DNA of 64,000 nucleotides from Mucilaginibacter sp. GTDB taxonomy: Bacteria; Bacteroidota; Bacteroidia; Sphingobacteriales; Sphingobacteriaceae. Within the stretch, counting starts at the first letter, position 1. Every line of letters begins with the position of its first letter. Where the stretch lies: assembly GCF_025359345.1 (NCBI RefSeq), contig NZ_JANYGQ010000009.1, positions 248,001 to 312,000 on the forward strand, in the 5' to 3' direction. Positions 43,560 to 52,520 of this stretch are shown here, one piece after another. The notes beneath the pieces are model-generated. The model was not told the origin of the DNA, searched no databases, and worked only from the letters and a program-made list of their open reading frames with translations. A program made the translations under genes and the position numbers.

Positions 43560-44018
43560 ATGAAGAAAATAGGACTATTTGCAGTCGTAATTTGTGCGAT
43601 AACCGCCATCTGCAGCTTTAAAAGCGGCATGAATGAGCAGGACTGGCTTTTGTGGACGAACAAGTGCCTGATGCAGGCATACAACCCGGTGCCCGATACC
43701 AAACTAAAGAAATTCGAGTTCACCGTAACCAGCGACTCCTTTATCCGTTTGCGCAAAACCTATGCGAAAGGCAAAGAGGAATACTACTCCTTTAACCTGC
43801 ACCAGCTTAATGATATCGATTATTTCGGCAGCACAGTAGCCGGCACCCTGCAATTAAAAACCGTGGCCGACGACATCATCGTACAAACCCGCAACGACCG
43901 CAAAGGTGATGTAGATTCGATGACAACAGTGCTCAACGTTCCGGTAAGAAATATGGAACCCGAGCGACTTGATAGTTTACGAGAGGCCTTTAATTTTTTT
44001 AAGGGAAAAGGGCTATAA
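43560..44018 (+). CDS. Exported hypothetical protein
   Basis: A 152-aa protein with a weak signal peptide (KKIGLFAVVICAITAICSFKSG) and a small mature beta-rich domain (KLKKFEFTVTSDSFIRLRKT, EEYYSFNLHQLNDIDYFGST). No family recognised. ATG 43560 is chosen because AGGAG precedes it and the upstream in-frame starts would run through the promoter of the divergent gene. It ends 2 bases before the stop of the convergent permease gene. Confidence 0.65.
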   Translation: MKKIGLFAVVICAITAICSFKSGMNEQDWLLWTNKCLMQAYNPVPDTKLKKFEFTVTSDSFIRLRKTYAKGKEEYYSFNLHQLNDIDYFGSTVAGTLQLKTVADDIIVQTRNDRKGDVDSMTTVLNVPVRNMEPERLDSLREAFNFFKGKGL

Positions 44019-44020
44019 GC

Positions 44021-45724
44021 CTAGCTTTCGTGGGCCTTTTCTTTCCCTAGCACACTATGGCTATAGCTGTAAGTAAAATAGATTACCAGTCCAATTACCA
44101 GCCATATTAAAAACCTAAGCCAGTTGGTATACCCCAGCTCCGTCATCAAATAAAAACAACTTAGCAAGCCAAGCACCGGTATTAACGATAAGTTTTTAAC
44201 AACAGCCATTACGGTTAATACCGCCGACAGGATAATAAACAAAAAGAATGGGAAATTTTCGTGTGCGTTTTTGCCGGTGAACATATTCCAAACATAATCC
44301 CTCGTAAAATATGCGCAGACCACAAATATAACAGGCACAATATACTTTGAATTGATATAAGGCAAATGGAATTTTCCTTTTTGCGCGGCCTCTCTTGGCA
44401 GTAATAACACCCCGCCGCAAACCAGCACAAAGGCAAACAACGTTCCGATGCTTGTTAAGTCGGTAACCTCGGTAAGGTTCATAAACAATGCCGGTATAGC
44501 CACTACAAAGCCGGTTACAATAGTTGCAAACGATGGAGTACGATATTTAGGGTGAATCCTCGAAAATGCTTTTGGCAACAAACCATCACGGCTCATGCTC
44601 ATCCATATGCGTGGCTGCCCTAATTGAAATATCAACAACACGCTGGCAGTCGCTATTACAGCGCTGAACGATATAATACCGCTTAGCATGGTTAAGTGCA
44701 GCTTGGTAAACACATAAGCTAATGGGTCGCCAACGGCTAATTCTTTATAGCTCACCATGCCGGTAAGCACCAGGGCTATTAAAATGTAAAGCACCGTACA
44801 AATAATAAGCGAGTAAATCATCCCCTTGGGCAAATCCTTTTGCGGGTTCTGGCATTCCTCGGCCGTGGTTGATATCGCGTCAAACCCTATGTAGGCAAAA
44901 AACACGCCCGAAACCCCCTTCATCACCCCGCCAAAACCGTTAGGCATAAAAGGGTGCCAATTGGCGGGTGTAACGTAAAAGAAGCCGACCGCTATCACAA
45001 CCAGCACAATCGCTATCTTTAAAAAAACCATGGCGTTGGTGGCTTTCTTGGTTTCACGAATGCCTATGTAAACCAGGTAAGTAATTGCAACAACAATTAG
45101 CAATGCGGGTAAATTAGCAATAAGCCTGAAGCCGCCAAAACCGGGTGCGTTGGCCCATGCTATGGCGCCTTGTTTAAGAGTGTCTGTAATTTCAGTAAGT
45201 TTGTGTGCGGCTATTAACGTTTGCACCTGCTCATGCGCTTTAAATGCGGTAAAATAGTCCATCGTCAGGTATTCCGGCATATGGATGTGGAAACCTTCCA
45301 GCAGGTTTACAAAATAGGTACTCCATGATATGGCTACAGCTATATTGCCTATGGCGTATTCCATTAGCAAATCCCAACCAATAATCCATGCGATTAATTC
45401 GCCAAACGATGCATAAGCGTAGGTGTAAGCACTGCCTGCAACCGGTATCCGTGATGCAAATTCGGCATAGCATAAAGCCGAAAAACCGCAGGTTACCGCG
45501 GTTAGTACAAAAAGGATGGTTACGCCGGGGCCGCCATTAAACGATGCCAGGCCGATGGTAGAAAATATCCCCGCCCCAACTACGGCGGCTATGCCCATCA
45601 GGGTTAAATCTTTTACGGTAAGTTCTTTTTTTAAATGGCCTGAATGTTCTGCATCGCTAAAACCGCTTGCTACATCGGCCAATATTTTATGGATATTTTT
45701 TTTACGGAATAAACTTTTCGACAT
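44021..45724 (-). CDS. APC-superfamily amino acid permease
   Basis: A 567-aa transporter with about 12-14 membrane helices. The first helix region holds the substrate-binding motif VGAGIFSTIGLASFNGGPGV. The conserved SGVFFAYIGFDAISTTAEEC segment and QPRIWMSMSRDGLLPKAF belong to the cationic amino acid transporter (YfnA/CAT-like) branch. It brings amino acids into the cytosol with protons or by exchange. It is a single gene; the substrate is inferred only at family level. Confidence 0.92.
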   Translation of the reverse strand: MSKSLFRKKNIHKILADVASGFSDAEHSGHLKKELTVKDLTLMGIAAVVGAGIFSTIGLASFNGGPGVTILFVLTAVTCGFSALCYAEFASRIPVAGSAYTYAYASFGELIAWIIGWDLLMEYAIGNIAVAISWSTYFVNLLEGFHIHMPEYLTMDYFTAFKAHEQVQTLIAAHKLTEITDTLKQGAIAWANAPGFGGFRLIANLPALLIVVAITYLVYIGIRETKKATNAMVFLKIAIVLVVIAVGFFYVTPANWHPFMPNGFGGVMKGVSGVFFAYIGFDAISTTAEECQNPQKDLPKGMIYSLIICTVLYILIALVLTGMVSYKELAVGDPLAYVFTKLHLTMLSGIISFSAVIATASVLLIFQLGQPRIWMSMSRDGLLPKAFSRIHPKYRTPSFATIVTGFVVAIPALFMNLTEVTDLTSIGTLFAFVLVCGGVLLLPREAAQKGKFHLPYINSKYIVPVIFVVCAYFTRDYVWNMFTGKNAHENFPFFLFIILSAVLTVMAVVKNLSLIPVLGLLSCFYLMTELGYTNWLRFLIWLVIGLVIYFTYSYSHSVLGKEKAHES

Positions 45725-45803
45725 CAGTTATTAATTATTACGGTCAGCCTTGTAAACATAACCATTTTTTCTTTATTCAATAAGTATATGCTTATTTTGC
45801 ACG

Positions 45804-46463
45804 ATGAAGATAGGAATAAATGATGTTTTAAAACAAGCAAGGCCATTTTTTATACCTTATCTTATTTTAATGGCGGCGTGCGTAATTATTAAGCTGCTGT
45901 TTACCAAACACCAAATATATTTTGCTGTAAACGGGCAATACTCCGATTTTGCCGACCAAATTGCACCTTATATAACCGACCTGGGCAACGGGTGGACAAT
46001 AATAGCCCTATCGGCCATATTGGTATTATTTAATTACCGTACCGCCTTCTTAATGGCCACTACCTACGCAATAACTTCACTTTCAGTACAAATTGTAAAA
46101 TATATTGCCGACGCATCGCGGCCAGCTTTGCTTTACCAGGATGAACTTAGCCGGATACACCAGGTAAAAGATGTTTACCTGCTCAAATACTACAGCTTTC
46201 CTTCGGGGCATACGGTAACCGCTTTTTCAACAGCATTACTGGTTACCTACCTTTTAAAAAATAAAAACTGGGGTTGGCTGCTCTTTCTTGTGGCCATAGC
46301 AGTAGGCTATTCGCGGATGTACCTGAGCGAACATTTCTTTGAGGATGTTACCGTAGGTTCGGCGCTTGGGGTGGTTTTGACGATATGGTGGATAAGCTAT
46401 ATCGATAGCAAACAATTCATTCACTCGCCTAAATGGAACAGGGGATTATTGAAAAAGTCCTAA
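45804..46463 (+). CDS. PAP2-family membrane phosphatase
   Basis: A 219-aa membrane protein with about six helices and the three PAP2 motifs in order: KYIADASRPALLY (K...RP), YSFPSGHTVTAF (PSGH) and GYSRMYLSEHFFEDV (SR...H). It probably dephosphorylates undecaprenyl pyrophosphate or another lipid phosphate at the periplasmic face. A short TTATTTTG box ends 5 bases before the ATG, again suggesting a leaderless mRNA. Confidence 0.92.
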   Translation: MKIGINDVLKQARPFFIPYLILMAACVIIKLLFTKHQIYFAVNGQYSDFADQIAPYITDLGNGWTIIALSAILVLFNYRTAFLMATTYAITSLSVQIVKYIADASRPALLYQDELSRIHQVKDVYLLKYYSFPSGHTVTAFSTALLVTYLLKNKNWGWLLFLVAIAVGYSRMYLSEHFFEDVTVGSALGVVLTIWWISYIDSKQFIHSPKWNRGLLKKS

Positions 46464-46552
46464 GCCGGTAGTCTGAAGTCGACAATCAAATATGACGGGC
46501 AACAAAGAATACTTACTTAGGACTATATATTTTTTCCGAATCCGAAATCAAA

Positions 46553-47215
46553 TTAGCTTAACGAAAGCTTCTTTCTTCTTCGTACTATCGTAACAATTAT
46601 CAACACCAGCACAATTGCGCCGCCACCAAAAATGGCAACTTTAAGCACGGGCGACAGGCCTTTGGCGTTTGATAAATATTGGTCGTTACGCTGCAATTGT
46701 GGCGATAATTTAATTGACGATGCGAATGCTTTGTATTCGTCTTTCACCAATTCTTTTCTTAAATCGGGGTATACATATTCAAAAGTATAGGTTACGTCCT
46801 GGGTGTACAGTAACGTAAAGTTTACCATCTGAAGATTGCCTGTACCGTCATCATTTTTCAAGGTAAATAATTTGGCCTTTAATGTTCCGATAGTGGTATC
46901 CCGTTGGCGGATCGCACTTGAATAAGCACCCGACTGGCCCTGTATGCTGGCGATGTATTTTTTCAACACTTCGTTAAGGTCGGCTTCCTTTTTTAGGGGT
47001 GTATTATTTTTTTCGTTAGGTGCAGCAATCACAGTCATAAAACCATATGATGCGTTGGCTGAATAAATATGCTGGCCTAATGTATCTTTTTTCTGATAGC
47101 CGACAGGCAAACTAACTGTAACGAGGCTATCTATCTTTACAGACTGAAGTTTTACCTGGCTAAACGCCGTTATAACATATAATATAAGGGCGAAACTTAA
47201 TAATATCTTTTTCAT
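46553..47215 (-). CDS. Exported protein with C-terminal membrane anchor
   Basis: A 220-aa protein. A signal peptide (ILLSFALILYVITAFSQ) precedes a beta-rich domain (VTVSLPVGYQKKDTLGQHIY, LKAKLFTLKNDDGTGNLQMV). A hydrophobic helix (VLKVAIFGGGAIVLVLIIVTIV) and a basic tail (RRRKKLSLS) anchor it. No family name is recognised. The topology suggests most of the protein is in the periplasm. Start ATG 47215. The 265-base spacer upstream holds a terminator for the next gene and nothing else clear. Confidence 0.7.
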   Translation of the reverse strand: MKKILLSFALILYVITAFSQVKLQSVKIDSLVTVSLPVGYQKKDTLGQHIYSANASYGFMTVIAAPNEKNNTPLKKEADLNEVLKKYIASIQGQSGAYSSAIRQRDTTIGTLKAKLFTLKNDDGTGNLQMVNFTLLYTQDVTYTFEYVYPDLRKELVKDEYKAFASSIKLSPQLQRNDQYLSNAKGLSPVLKVAIFGGGAIVLVLIIVTIVRRRKKLSLS

Positions 47216-47424
47216 ATCCTATTAAACTCATAAAAAGCCAATTGGTTTGAATTATATAAGTTATTGTAGCTGTGAAATGATATTTAAGTGACACATTGTG
47301 CTATTTTAGAGGTGATTATAATAATTGATCAAATAAATCACATCAGCTAAACGATGTAATTTGCGAGGCCAATTCCCCTTTAATAGCTCTATTCATCGAT
47401 TTCAATTAACAAATTCGAGCACAC

Positions 47425-47461
47425 AAAAAAAGCGGCCACCTTTACCGGGCAACCGCTTTTT
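47425..47461 (-). terminator. Intrinsic terminator of the M3 oligoendopeptidase gene
   Basis: AAAAAAAGCGG (47425-47435) faces CCGCTTTTT (47453-47461). On the minus strand the hairpin begins 20 bases after the peptidase stop and ends in a T run. A standard A/T-flanked intrinsic terminator. Confidence 0.7.
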
Positions 47462-47480
47462 AATTTATTATTAGTCTCAG

Positions 47481-49181
47481 TTATAGCTTATCCATCTCCC
47501 CCTTCACAAACTCCGCCAATTCCTTTACATAGGCAGCGCTAAAATCAAATTTAATACCTGCGGTTTCGTAAATTTCTTTAATGGTTTTGGTGTAGCCAAG
47601 CTTCAGGGCGTCCAAATATTGCTGTAAACCTTTTTCGGGGTTTTCCTTGTAGTTTTTCCAAACCGCAATTGCGCCAAGCTGGGCCATGCCATATTCAATG
47701 TAATAAAACGGCACCTCGAAAATGTGCAGCTGTTTTTGCCACAGATTTTTCTCGGCTTGCTTGTGCCCGCTCCAGTCGGCAAAGCCTGCACCAAATGGTT
47801 CATAAATTTGTTTCCAGGCCTCGGTACGCTGGGCATCGGTATGGTTAGGGTTGGTGTATATCCAATGTTGAAACTGGTCGACAACCGCTACCCAGGGCAA
47901 TGTTTTCAAAACATCAAAAAGCTGGTCGCGTTTGGCGCGTTTAAGGTCTTCTTCGTTATCAAAGTAAACATCCCAGTTATCCATCGATATCAGTTCCATG
48001 CTCATCGAGGCCAGTTCGGCAACCTCGCTTGGGCAATGCTTAAAGTCGTTCAGCTCCAAATCGGCAGTCAGGAAAGTATGTACTGCATGGCCGCCTTCGT
48101 GTACCATAGTGGTCAGGTCGCGGAAAGTATTGGCCGAATTCATGAAAATAAACGGGGCGCCGGTTTCTGATAAAGGATAGTTATAACCGCCTGGAGCCTT
48201 GCCTTTACGGCTCTCCACATCAAACAGGTTATTATCCTTCATAATCTCCAGCCGCTCGCCCAAATAGCGGTTGATGTTGCTGAAGCATTGGATTGATTTT
48301 TCAATCAACTCTTCGCCGCTGTTAAATGGTTTTAACGCCGGTTTGCCTGATATATCAACATCCATATCCCACGGCTTCAGTGATTTTAAGTTTAAAGCCT
48401 CTTTACGTTTTTCGGCCTGTTCGCGCAGTATGGGCACTATCTCTTTTTCAATGGCTTCATGAAATGCGTAGCAATCCTGCGGAGTATAGTCAAACCTGCC
48501 CAGCGCCTGGAACATATAATCCCTGAAGTTTTCAAAATCGGCGTTAAGTGCAACTTTGTGCCTTAGTTCGCGCAGCTTATCAAAAAGCCTGTCAAGCTTG
48601 TCTTTATCCTGTAGGCGGCGCTCGGTTATTTTTTCCCAAACTTCCTGCCTTTTGGCGCGGTCGGTGTCTTTTAAAAATACCGAAGCTTGCTCCAAAGTAA
48701 ATTCCTTCTCGCCAATATGCACCGACATAGAGCCAGTTATCGACTGGTATTTTTGCTGTTCAACCTGTATCTCGGTTTGCAATGGTATGTTCTCTTCCCT
48801 AAAAAGTTCCAGCGATTTTTTTACGCCGCGCAAGTAAATAAAATATTTATCGTGATCAAGTTGATCAAAGTAGTCGCTGGCCACCAGTTTTTTGTTCAGT
48901 TCATTGCTATAAGGTGCTATTTTGGGTTCGATCTCGGTAGCGAAATATTGGAACTTTTGCAGCAGTTCTTCGCTGTTTGTATCGCAGGTCATGCGGATAT
49001 AGCGCCACGCAAAGTCCTCCTCTAAAGCGGCTTCAACTTCGCTGCGGTCATGCAGCCATTTTTCAAGTTCCTGTACTGAATTTATTTCGCGGTCGCGTAG
49101 TTCGGTATAAAGGGGTTCCAGGCTTTCCCATTTAATCTCGAAGCCTTCGGGTATATAAGTGCGTGTTTTTTTGTGGATCAT
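47481..49181 (-). CDS. M3-family oligoendopeptidase
   Basis: A 566-aa zinc metallopeptidase of the PepF/thimet oligopeptidase family that degrades short peptides in the cytosol. The zinc motif is TTMVHEGGHAVHTFL (HExxH), and the third ligand Glu is in PSEVAELASMSMELI. A Gly/Tyr substrate loop (FYYIEYGMAQLGA) follows the usual spacing. No signal peptide. The length and single-domain layout are normal. It is a single gene ending in an intrinsic terminator. Confidence 0.94.
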   Translation of the reverse strand: MIHKKTRTYIPEGFEIKWESLEPLYTELRDREINSVQELEKWLHDRSEVEAALEEDFAWRYIRMTCDTNSEELLQKFQYFATEIEPKIAPYSNELNKKLVASDYFDQLDHDKYFIYLRGVKKSLELFREENIPLQTEIQVEQQKYQSITGSMSVHIGEKEFTLEQASVFLKDTDRAKRQEVWEKITERRLQDKDKLDRLFDKLRELRHKVALNADFENFRDYMFQALGRFDYTPQDCYAFHEAIEKEIVPILREQAEKRKEALNLKSLKPWDMDVDISGKPALKPFNSGEELIEKSIQCFSNINRYLGERLEIMKDNNLFDVESRKGKAPGGYNYPLSETGAPFIFMNSANTFRDLTTMVHEGGHAVHTFLTADLELNDFKHCPSEVAELASMSMELISMDNWDVYFDNEEDLKRAKRDQLFDVLKTLPWVAVVDQFQHWIYTNPNHTDAQRTEAWKQIYEPFGAGFADWSGHKQAEKNLWQKQLHIFEVPFYYIEYGMAQLGAIAVWKNYKENPEKGLQQYLDALKLGYTKTIKEIYETAGIKFDFSAAYVKELAEFVKGEMDKL

Positions 49182-49318
49182 GTGTATTTTATTTGCAGAT
49201 GCACGTTTAATGTGCGGATATGCAAATGTGCGGATGTGCGGATGATAATCAAAGGAATTAGTGCAGAAATGTTTTGATGAGTTATAAAAATTACAATCTA
49301 ATTTTCTAAATTTATCTT

Positions 49319-49537
49319 ATGACTGTCACTAAATTCGATTCACTACAAGGCATCCCTACTAATTTACTAAAACATAGTATCGAAGTGTTTAGTACCGAAC
49401 AAGGATTTAAGCGATGGTTAAACACTATTAACTTCTTTTTTGATAAAAAAGCACCGATTGAATTTATAAATACCGCCGAAGGTATTAAGTACATTGATGA
49501 CCGATTGACTGGAATAGCTTACGGAGATAACGCCTGA
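49319..49537 (+). CDS. Orphan ParS/MbcA/Xre-type toxin-binding domain protein
   Basis: A 72-aa protein consisting almost entirely of the C-terminal toxin-binding domain of Xre/MbcA/ParS (DUF2384) antitoxins: FSTEQGFKRWLNTINFFFDK followed by KAPIEFINTAEGIKYIDDRL and GIAYGDNA. In this family it normally reads WLNTPNPAL..G..P...L.T..G, so the match is clear, with PNPALGG replaced by INFFFDK. The usual N-terminal helix-turn-helix is missing and no RES toxin gene adjoins it on either side. It may be a remnant, a solitary antitoxin, or work with a toxin elsewhere. Start ATG 49319 has no clear promoter. Confidence 0.7.
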   Translation: MTVTKFDSLQGIPTNLLKHSIEVFSTEQGFKRWLNTINFFFDKKAPIEFINTAEGIKYIDDRLTGIAYGDNA

Positions 49538-49597
49538 AGGTATCTACCAAAATTTCTGTCTTTCCCGACTTTTCGGTCTTTAATGACTTTCCCGTCT

Positions 49598-50530
49598 TTA
49601 CTGACTCTTCTTATACAACGTCTCCGACACCACCTTCAACCCATCCTCATAACTTGTGGGTTTAAACTTAAAGGCCTTCTCAAATTTCGATGAATCGAAA
49701 ATATAATTGTGGTTAAACTGGTAATACATTTCCACAACGCCCATTACCACTTTTTGGAACAGACCGGTAAGCCAAAGCATAATTTTATTTATCGCCATAT
49801 ATTTTGGTGCAACGCCATAAATGCGGGCGGCCATTTCTATAAACTGTTTGCCGGTAATGGCGGGGGCAGTTGGCATATGCCATATTTGGTTATCGCTTTC
49901 GGGGTGCTGCCCCAATAAAAACATGCCTTTGCCCATATCCGGGATATAGCTAAAGTTGTGCAGTTTGTTGGGGTTGCCAATCCATTGTGCGGACTGTTTT
50001 TTGGCGAATTTATCAAGCACCATCATATCTACAAAGCTGTTCATGTTGTCGGTGCCGTAAAAGTCGGCGCCACGGGCTATGCTGGCGCGGATGTTGCCGG
50101 CTTTGGCCTCGGCCATTAGCTTATCGGCAATTTTGGCGCGGATGCTGCCCTTAACGCTGCTTGGCTTGTAGGGTGTATCTTCTTTCATTGGTCCGTCAAC
50201 AAGGCCGTACATATACACGTTGTCGAAAAATATCAGGCGTGCGCCGGTTTCTTTACCCAGCCTGATAAAATTGTCCATAACAACCGGCCATTGGGCAGCC
50301 CAAACTTTTTTATCATAAACCAATCCTGCAGTAAGATAAATAACTGTCGAACCTTTTGAGGCTGCTATCAGTTCATCATAATTAAGCAGGTCCGCCTTTC
50401 TCCAGCTTACGTTTTTGTTGTTGCTTTCAATTGGTTTACGGCTAACCAAACGGATGGTTTCGTTAATGTTTTCTAATTCGCGGGTAAGTGCATTTGCTAC
50501 TGCGCCGCCGGCTCCTAATATAGTGTGCAT
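49598..50530 (-). CDS. NAD(P)-dependent epimerase/atypical short-chain dehydrogenase
   Basis: A 310-aa Rossmann-fold protein. It opens with MHTILGAGGAVANALTRELE, a GxGGxVxxxL dinucleotide loop, and shows the atypical SDR pattern (VSRKPIESNNKNVSWRKADL, NVYMYGLVDG, YGTDNMNSF). A YxxxK active site is not clear. Such proteins bind NADP and act on sugar or ketone substrates, or as sensors. The gene is followed on its 5' side by an inverted repeat and a Crp/Fnr-type gene in the same direction, which may regulate it. Confidence 0.85.
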   Translation of the reverse strand: MHTILGAGGAVANALTRELENINETIRLVSRKPIESNNKNVSWRKADLLNYDELIAASKGSTVIYLTAGLVYDKKVWAAQWPVVMDNFIRLGKETGARLIFFDNVYMYGLVDGPMKEDTPYKPSSVKGSIRAKIADKLMAEAKAGNIRASIARGADFYGTDNMNSFVDMMVLDKFAKKQSAQWIGNPNKLHNFSYIPDMGKGMFLLGQHPESDNQIWHMPTAPAITGKQFIEMAARIYGVAPKYMAINKIMLWLTGLFQKVVMGVVEMYYQFNHNYIFDSSKFEKAFKFKPTSYEDGLKVVSETLYKKSQ

Positions 50531-50606
50531 AATGTTTCGTTTTTGATTTAATCAAAGGTACAGGTAGTTTACAGGCGAAAACGTTAACAAAAGATAAGGA
50601 TTTGTT

Positions 50607-50710
50607 AATTTCGGAAGTCGGATTTCCGATGTCGGATTTATTTGAAGGGCGAAGAAGTCAGGTTTACTAAAATTTTCAATTCCGAAATCGAACATCCGAC
50701 TTCCGAAATT
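50607..50710. repeat. AATTTCGGAAGTCGGA inverted repeat
   Basis: A perfect 16-bp inverted repeat (AATTTCGGAAGTCGGA at 50607-50622 and its complement at 50695-50710). The inner parts repeat similar text (GATGTCGGATTT, CCGAAATCGAACA), so each arm is made of two degenerate copies of a ~14-base unit. It lies between the Crp/Fnr gene and the epimerase gene. Related to the outer repeat at 35378-35660 and to a single arm near 55066-55110. Confidence 0.7.
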
Positions 50711-50712
50711 CC

Positions 50713-51324
50713 CTATTTAGATTCAACCATGATCCTTCTCCTGATTCGGGATAGCGAAACGGGTGTGATTCCCAAAAAATGGGCTATGTAATGCTGCGGC
50801 ATGCGTTGCAGTATTTCGCGACCGGTGCTTATGCTTAGGAGGTCGAGGTAACGTTCTTCGGGTGTTTTGGTGATGAAGGATGAAACGCGGTCTTCGTAGC
50901 AAATTAAGTAATGCTCGGCCAGCAGCCTCCCGAAGCGTTCCATCTTGTAGCCAAGCATGGGGTTTGCCAGCATGGCCTGCATGTTTTTTTGGGTGATGGT
51001 TATCAGGTCGGTATCCTCGAGTGCCTGGATATAATGCACCGATGGCGTTTGCGTGAGGAAGCTTTTATACGAGCTTACATATTCGTTTTCGAAGCTAAAA
51101 TAACCGGTAATTTCCTCGCCGTCTTTAACATGAAAATACCGCACCGAGCCTTTCACAATAAAGCCAACATCTTTACACACAGTGCCGGGTTCGATAAAGT
51201 TTTTTTTCTTTTTCAGGGTGACGAATGACAAGTATGGCGCAAAAACTATCCATTCAGCCTCGTTAAAGTCAACGTACTTTTTAAGTTGTTCGCGGAAGAT
51301 GGCTTGTGCTTTTAGTTCATCCAT
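50713..51324 (-). CDS. Crp/Fnr-family transcriptional regulator
   Basis: A 203-aa protein with a cyclic-nucleotide-binding-like N-terminal domain (LSFVTLKKKKNFIEPGTVCK, VGFIVKGSVRYFHVKDGEEI). The C-terminal winged helix-turn-helix is short (MPQHYIAHFLGITPVSLSRI, RRRIM). No Fnr Cys cluster is present. The YKMERFGRLLAEHYLICYEDRV helix is typical of the Bacteroidota subfamily. It lies just upstream of the epimerase gene on the same strand, separated by an inverted repeat. Effector unknown. Confidence 0.92.
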   Translation of the reverse strand: MDELKAQAIFREQLKKYVDFNEAEWIVFAPYLSFVTLKKKKNFIEPGTVCKDVGFIVKGSVRYFHVKDGEEITGYFSFENEYVSSYKSFLTQTPSVHYIQALEDTDLITITQKNMQAMLANPMLGYKMERFGRLLAEHYLICYEDRVSSFITKTPEERYLDLLSISTGREILQRMPQHYIAHFLGITPVSLSRIRRRIMVESK

Positions 51325-51390
51325 AGGTTTTTGATGTGCGGATATGCAAATGTGCGGATGTGCGAATACTTATCAAAGCAAATTAAAAAA

Positions 51391-51510
51391 AAACGTCATG
51401 CTGAACTTGTTTCAGCACCTCACATGCTGTGTCTGCGCTACGCATTGCAAGCATTACTTCGCGCGTGACTACCTTTCTAATGGGGTGCCGAAATAAATTC
51501 GGCATAACGG
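51391..51510. repeat. Dispersed repeat with GCTGAA and TGCCGAA hairpins
   Basis: Two hairpins are seen: GCTGAA-CTTGT-TTCAGC at 51400-51416 and TGCCGAA-ATAAA-TTCGGCA at 51486-51504. On the minus strand it would read VMPNLFRHP ... VLKQVQHDV, peptides known from spurious translations of dispersed repeats in many genomes. It is not a gene. It fills most of the spacer before the prenyltransferase gene end. Confidence 0.6.
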
Positions 51511-51521
51511 ACTGGTATGGA

Positions 51522-52382
51522 CTACCTAATCCAAAGCCTGTCCAGCAAAAAGAACACCGCAAATACCACGCTTGCAATGCCATTAGTAGTCATAAATGCA
51601 AAGTTAACACGGCTTAAATCGTTAGGTTTAACCAGTAAATGCTGGTAAATAAGCATCGCGCAGAAAAATACAATACCTGCGTAATACAGATATCCAAACC
51701 CAACCGGCGTTAAAAATGCAGGCGCAATAACAAACAAGGCCGACAGCACATGCAAAAAGGTAGACAACCTTAAGGCATTTACCTTACCCAGCCAGGCGGG
51801 TATAGAGTGCAGGTTTTCGCTGCGGTCGAAATCTTCATCCTGCAACGCATAGATGATATCGAAGCCGCTTACCCAGCACAAAACTGCGAACGAGAAAAAC
51901 AGCGGCGTTAAAGCAAATTGCCCCGTAATAACTAAATACGCCCCAATTGGCGCCAGCGATAAACCCAAACCCAGCACCAGGTGACAAAGTGCTGTAAACC
52001 GTTTGGTGGCGCTATAACCCAACACCACCAGCAATGCCACCGGCGAAAGGTAAAAGCACAAATTATTTATAAACCACGTAGTAATTATAAACAGGAGGCA
52101 GTTAACTATCGTAAATGTTAAAGCCGATGTTGGGCTTATCCGTCCTGATGGTATATCCCGCTGTTTGGTGCGCGGGTTTTTTGAGTCGATGTCCCTGTCC
52201 AGGTACCTGTTAAAAGCCATGGCCGAGTTGCGCGCAAACACCATGCACAAAATCATCATCACCAGTTTCTCCCAGTCAAACCGGAAACTGGTGGTAGTAA
52301 CTGCCAAAAAATAGCCGATAAAGGCAAATGGCATTGCAAAAATGGTGTGCGTAAACGTAACTAATGACAGGTACTTTTTCAT
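51522..52382 (-). CDS. UbiA-like polyprenyltransferase
   Basis: A 286-aa membrane prenyltransferase with about eight helices. Two Asp-rich Mg-binding motifs are visible: NRYLDRDIDSKNPRTKQRDI (NxxxDxxxD) and YALQDEDFDRSEN. The short basic motif RTKQRDIPSG is that of UbiA/MqnP-type enzymes that attach a polyprenyl tail to an aromatic quinone precursor. Bacteroidota use menaquinone, so a role in menaquinone synthesis (MqnP-like) is likely, but no quinone gene adjoins it. Confidence 0.9.
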   Translation of the reverse strand: MKKYLSLVTFTHTIFAMPFAFIGYFLAVTTTSFRFDWEKLVMMILCMVFARNSAMAFNRYLDRDIDSKNPRTKQRDIPSGRISPTSALTFTIVNCLLFIITTWFINNLCFYLSPVALLVVLGYSATKRFTALCHLVLGLGLSLAPIGAYLVITGQFALTPLFFSFAVLCWVSGFDIIYALQDEDFDRSENLHSIPAWLGKVNALRLSTFLHVLSALFVIAPAFLTPVGFGYLYYAGIVFFCAMLIYQHLLVKPNDLSRVNFAFMTTNGIASVVFAVFFLLDRLWIR

Positions 52383-52401
52383 GTATCTAAACTAAGCCTC
52401 T

Positions 52402-52485
52402 TTGTCATTGCGAGGTACGAAGCAACCGCATGCTATACAGAGCGCTATGCAAAGTTCGCGGTTGCTTCGTACCTCGCAATGACAA
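52402..52485. repeat. Dispersed GTCATTGCGAG inverted repeat (copy D)
   Basis: The left arm TTGTCATTGCGAGGTACGAA followed by GCAACCGC faces GCGGTTGCTTCGTACCTCGC then AATGACAA; the centre contains ATACAGAGCG. This is the compact GAGGTACGAAGCAACC subtype, shared with copy F. Confidence 0.88.
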
Positions 52486-52520
52486 GTTGAAGAGGAACAT
52501 TCAAAATTAATTAAAAATCA

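Noticed and set aside
51383..51583. Minus-strand frame containing VMPNLFRHP and VLKQVQHDV
   Set aside because: Known type of spurious translation of a dispersed repeat; it also overlaps the prenyltransferase gene.
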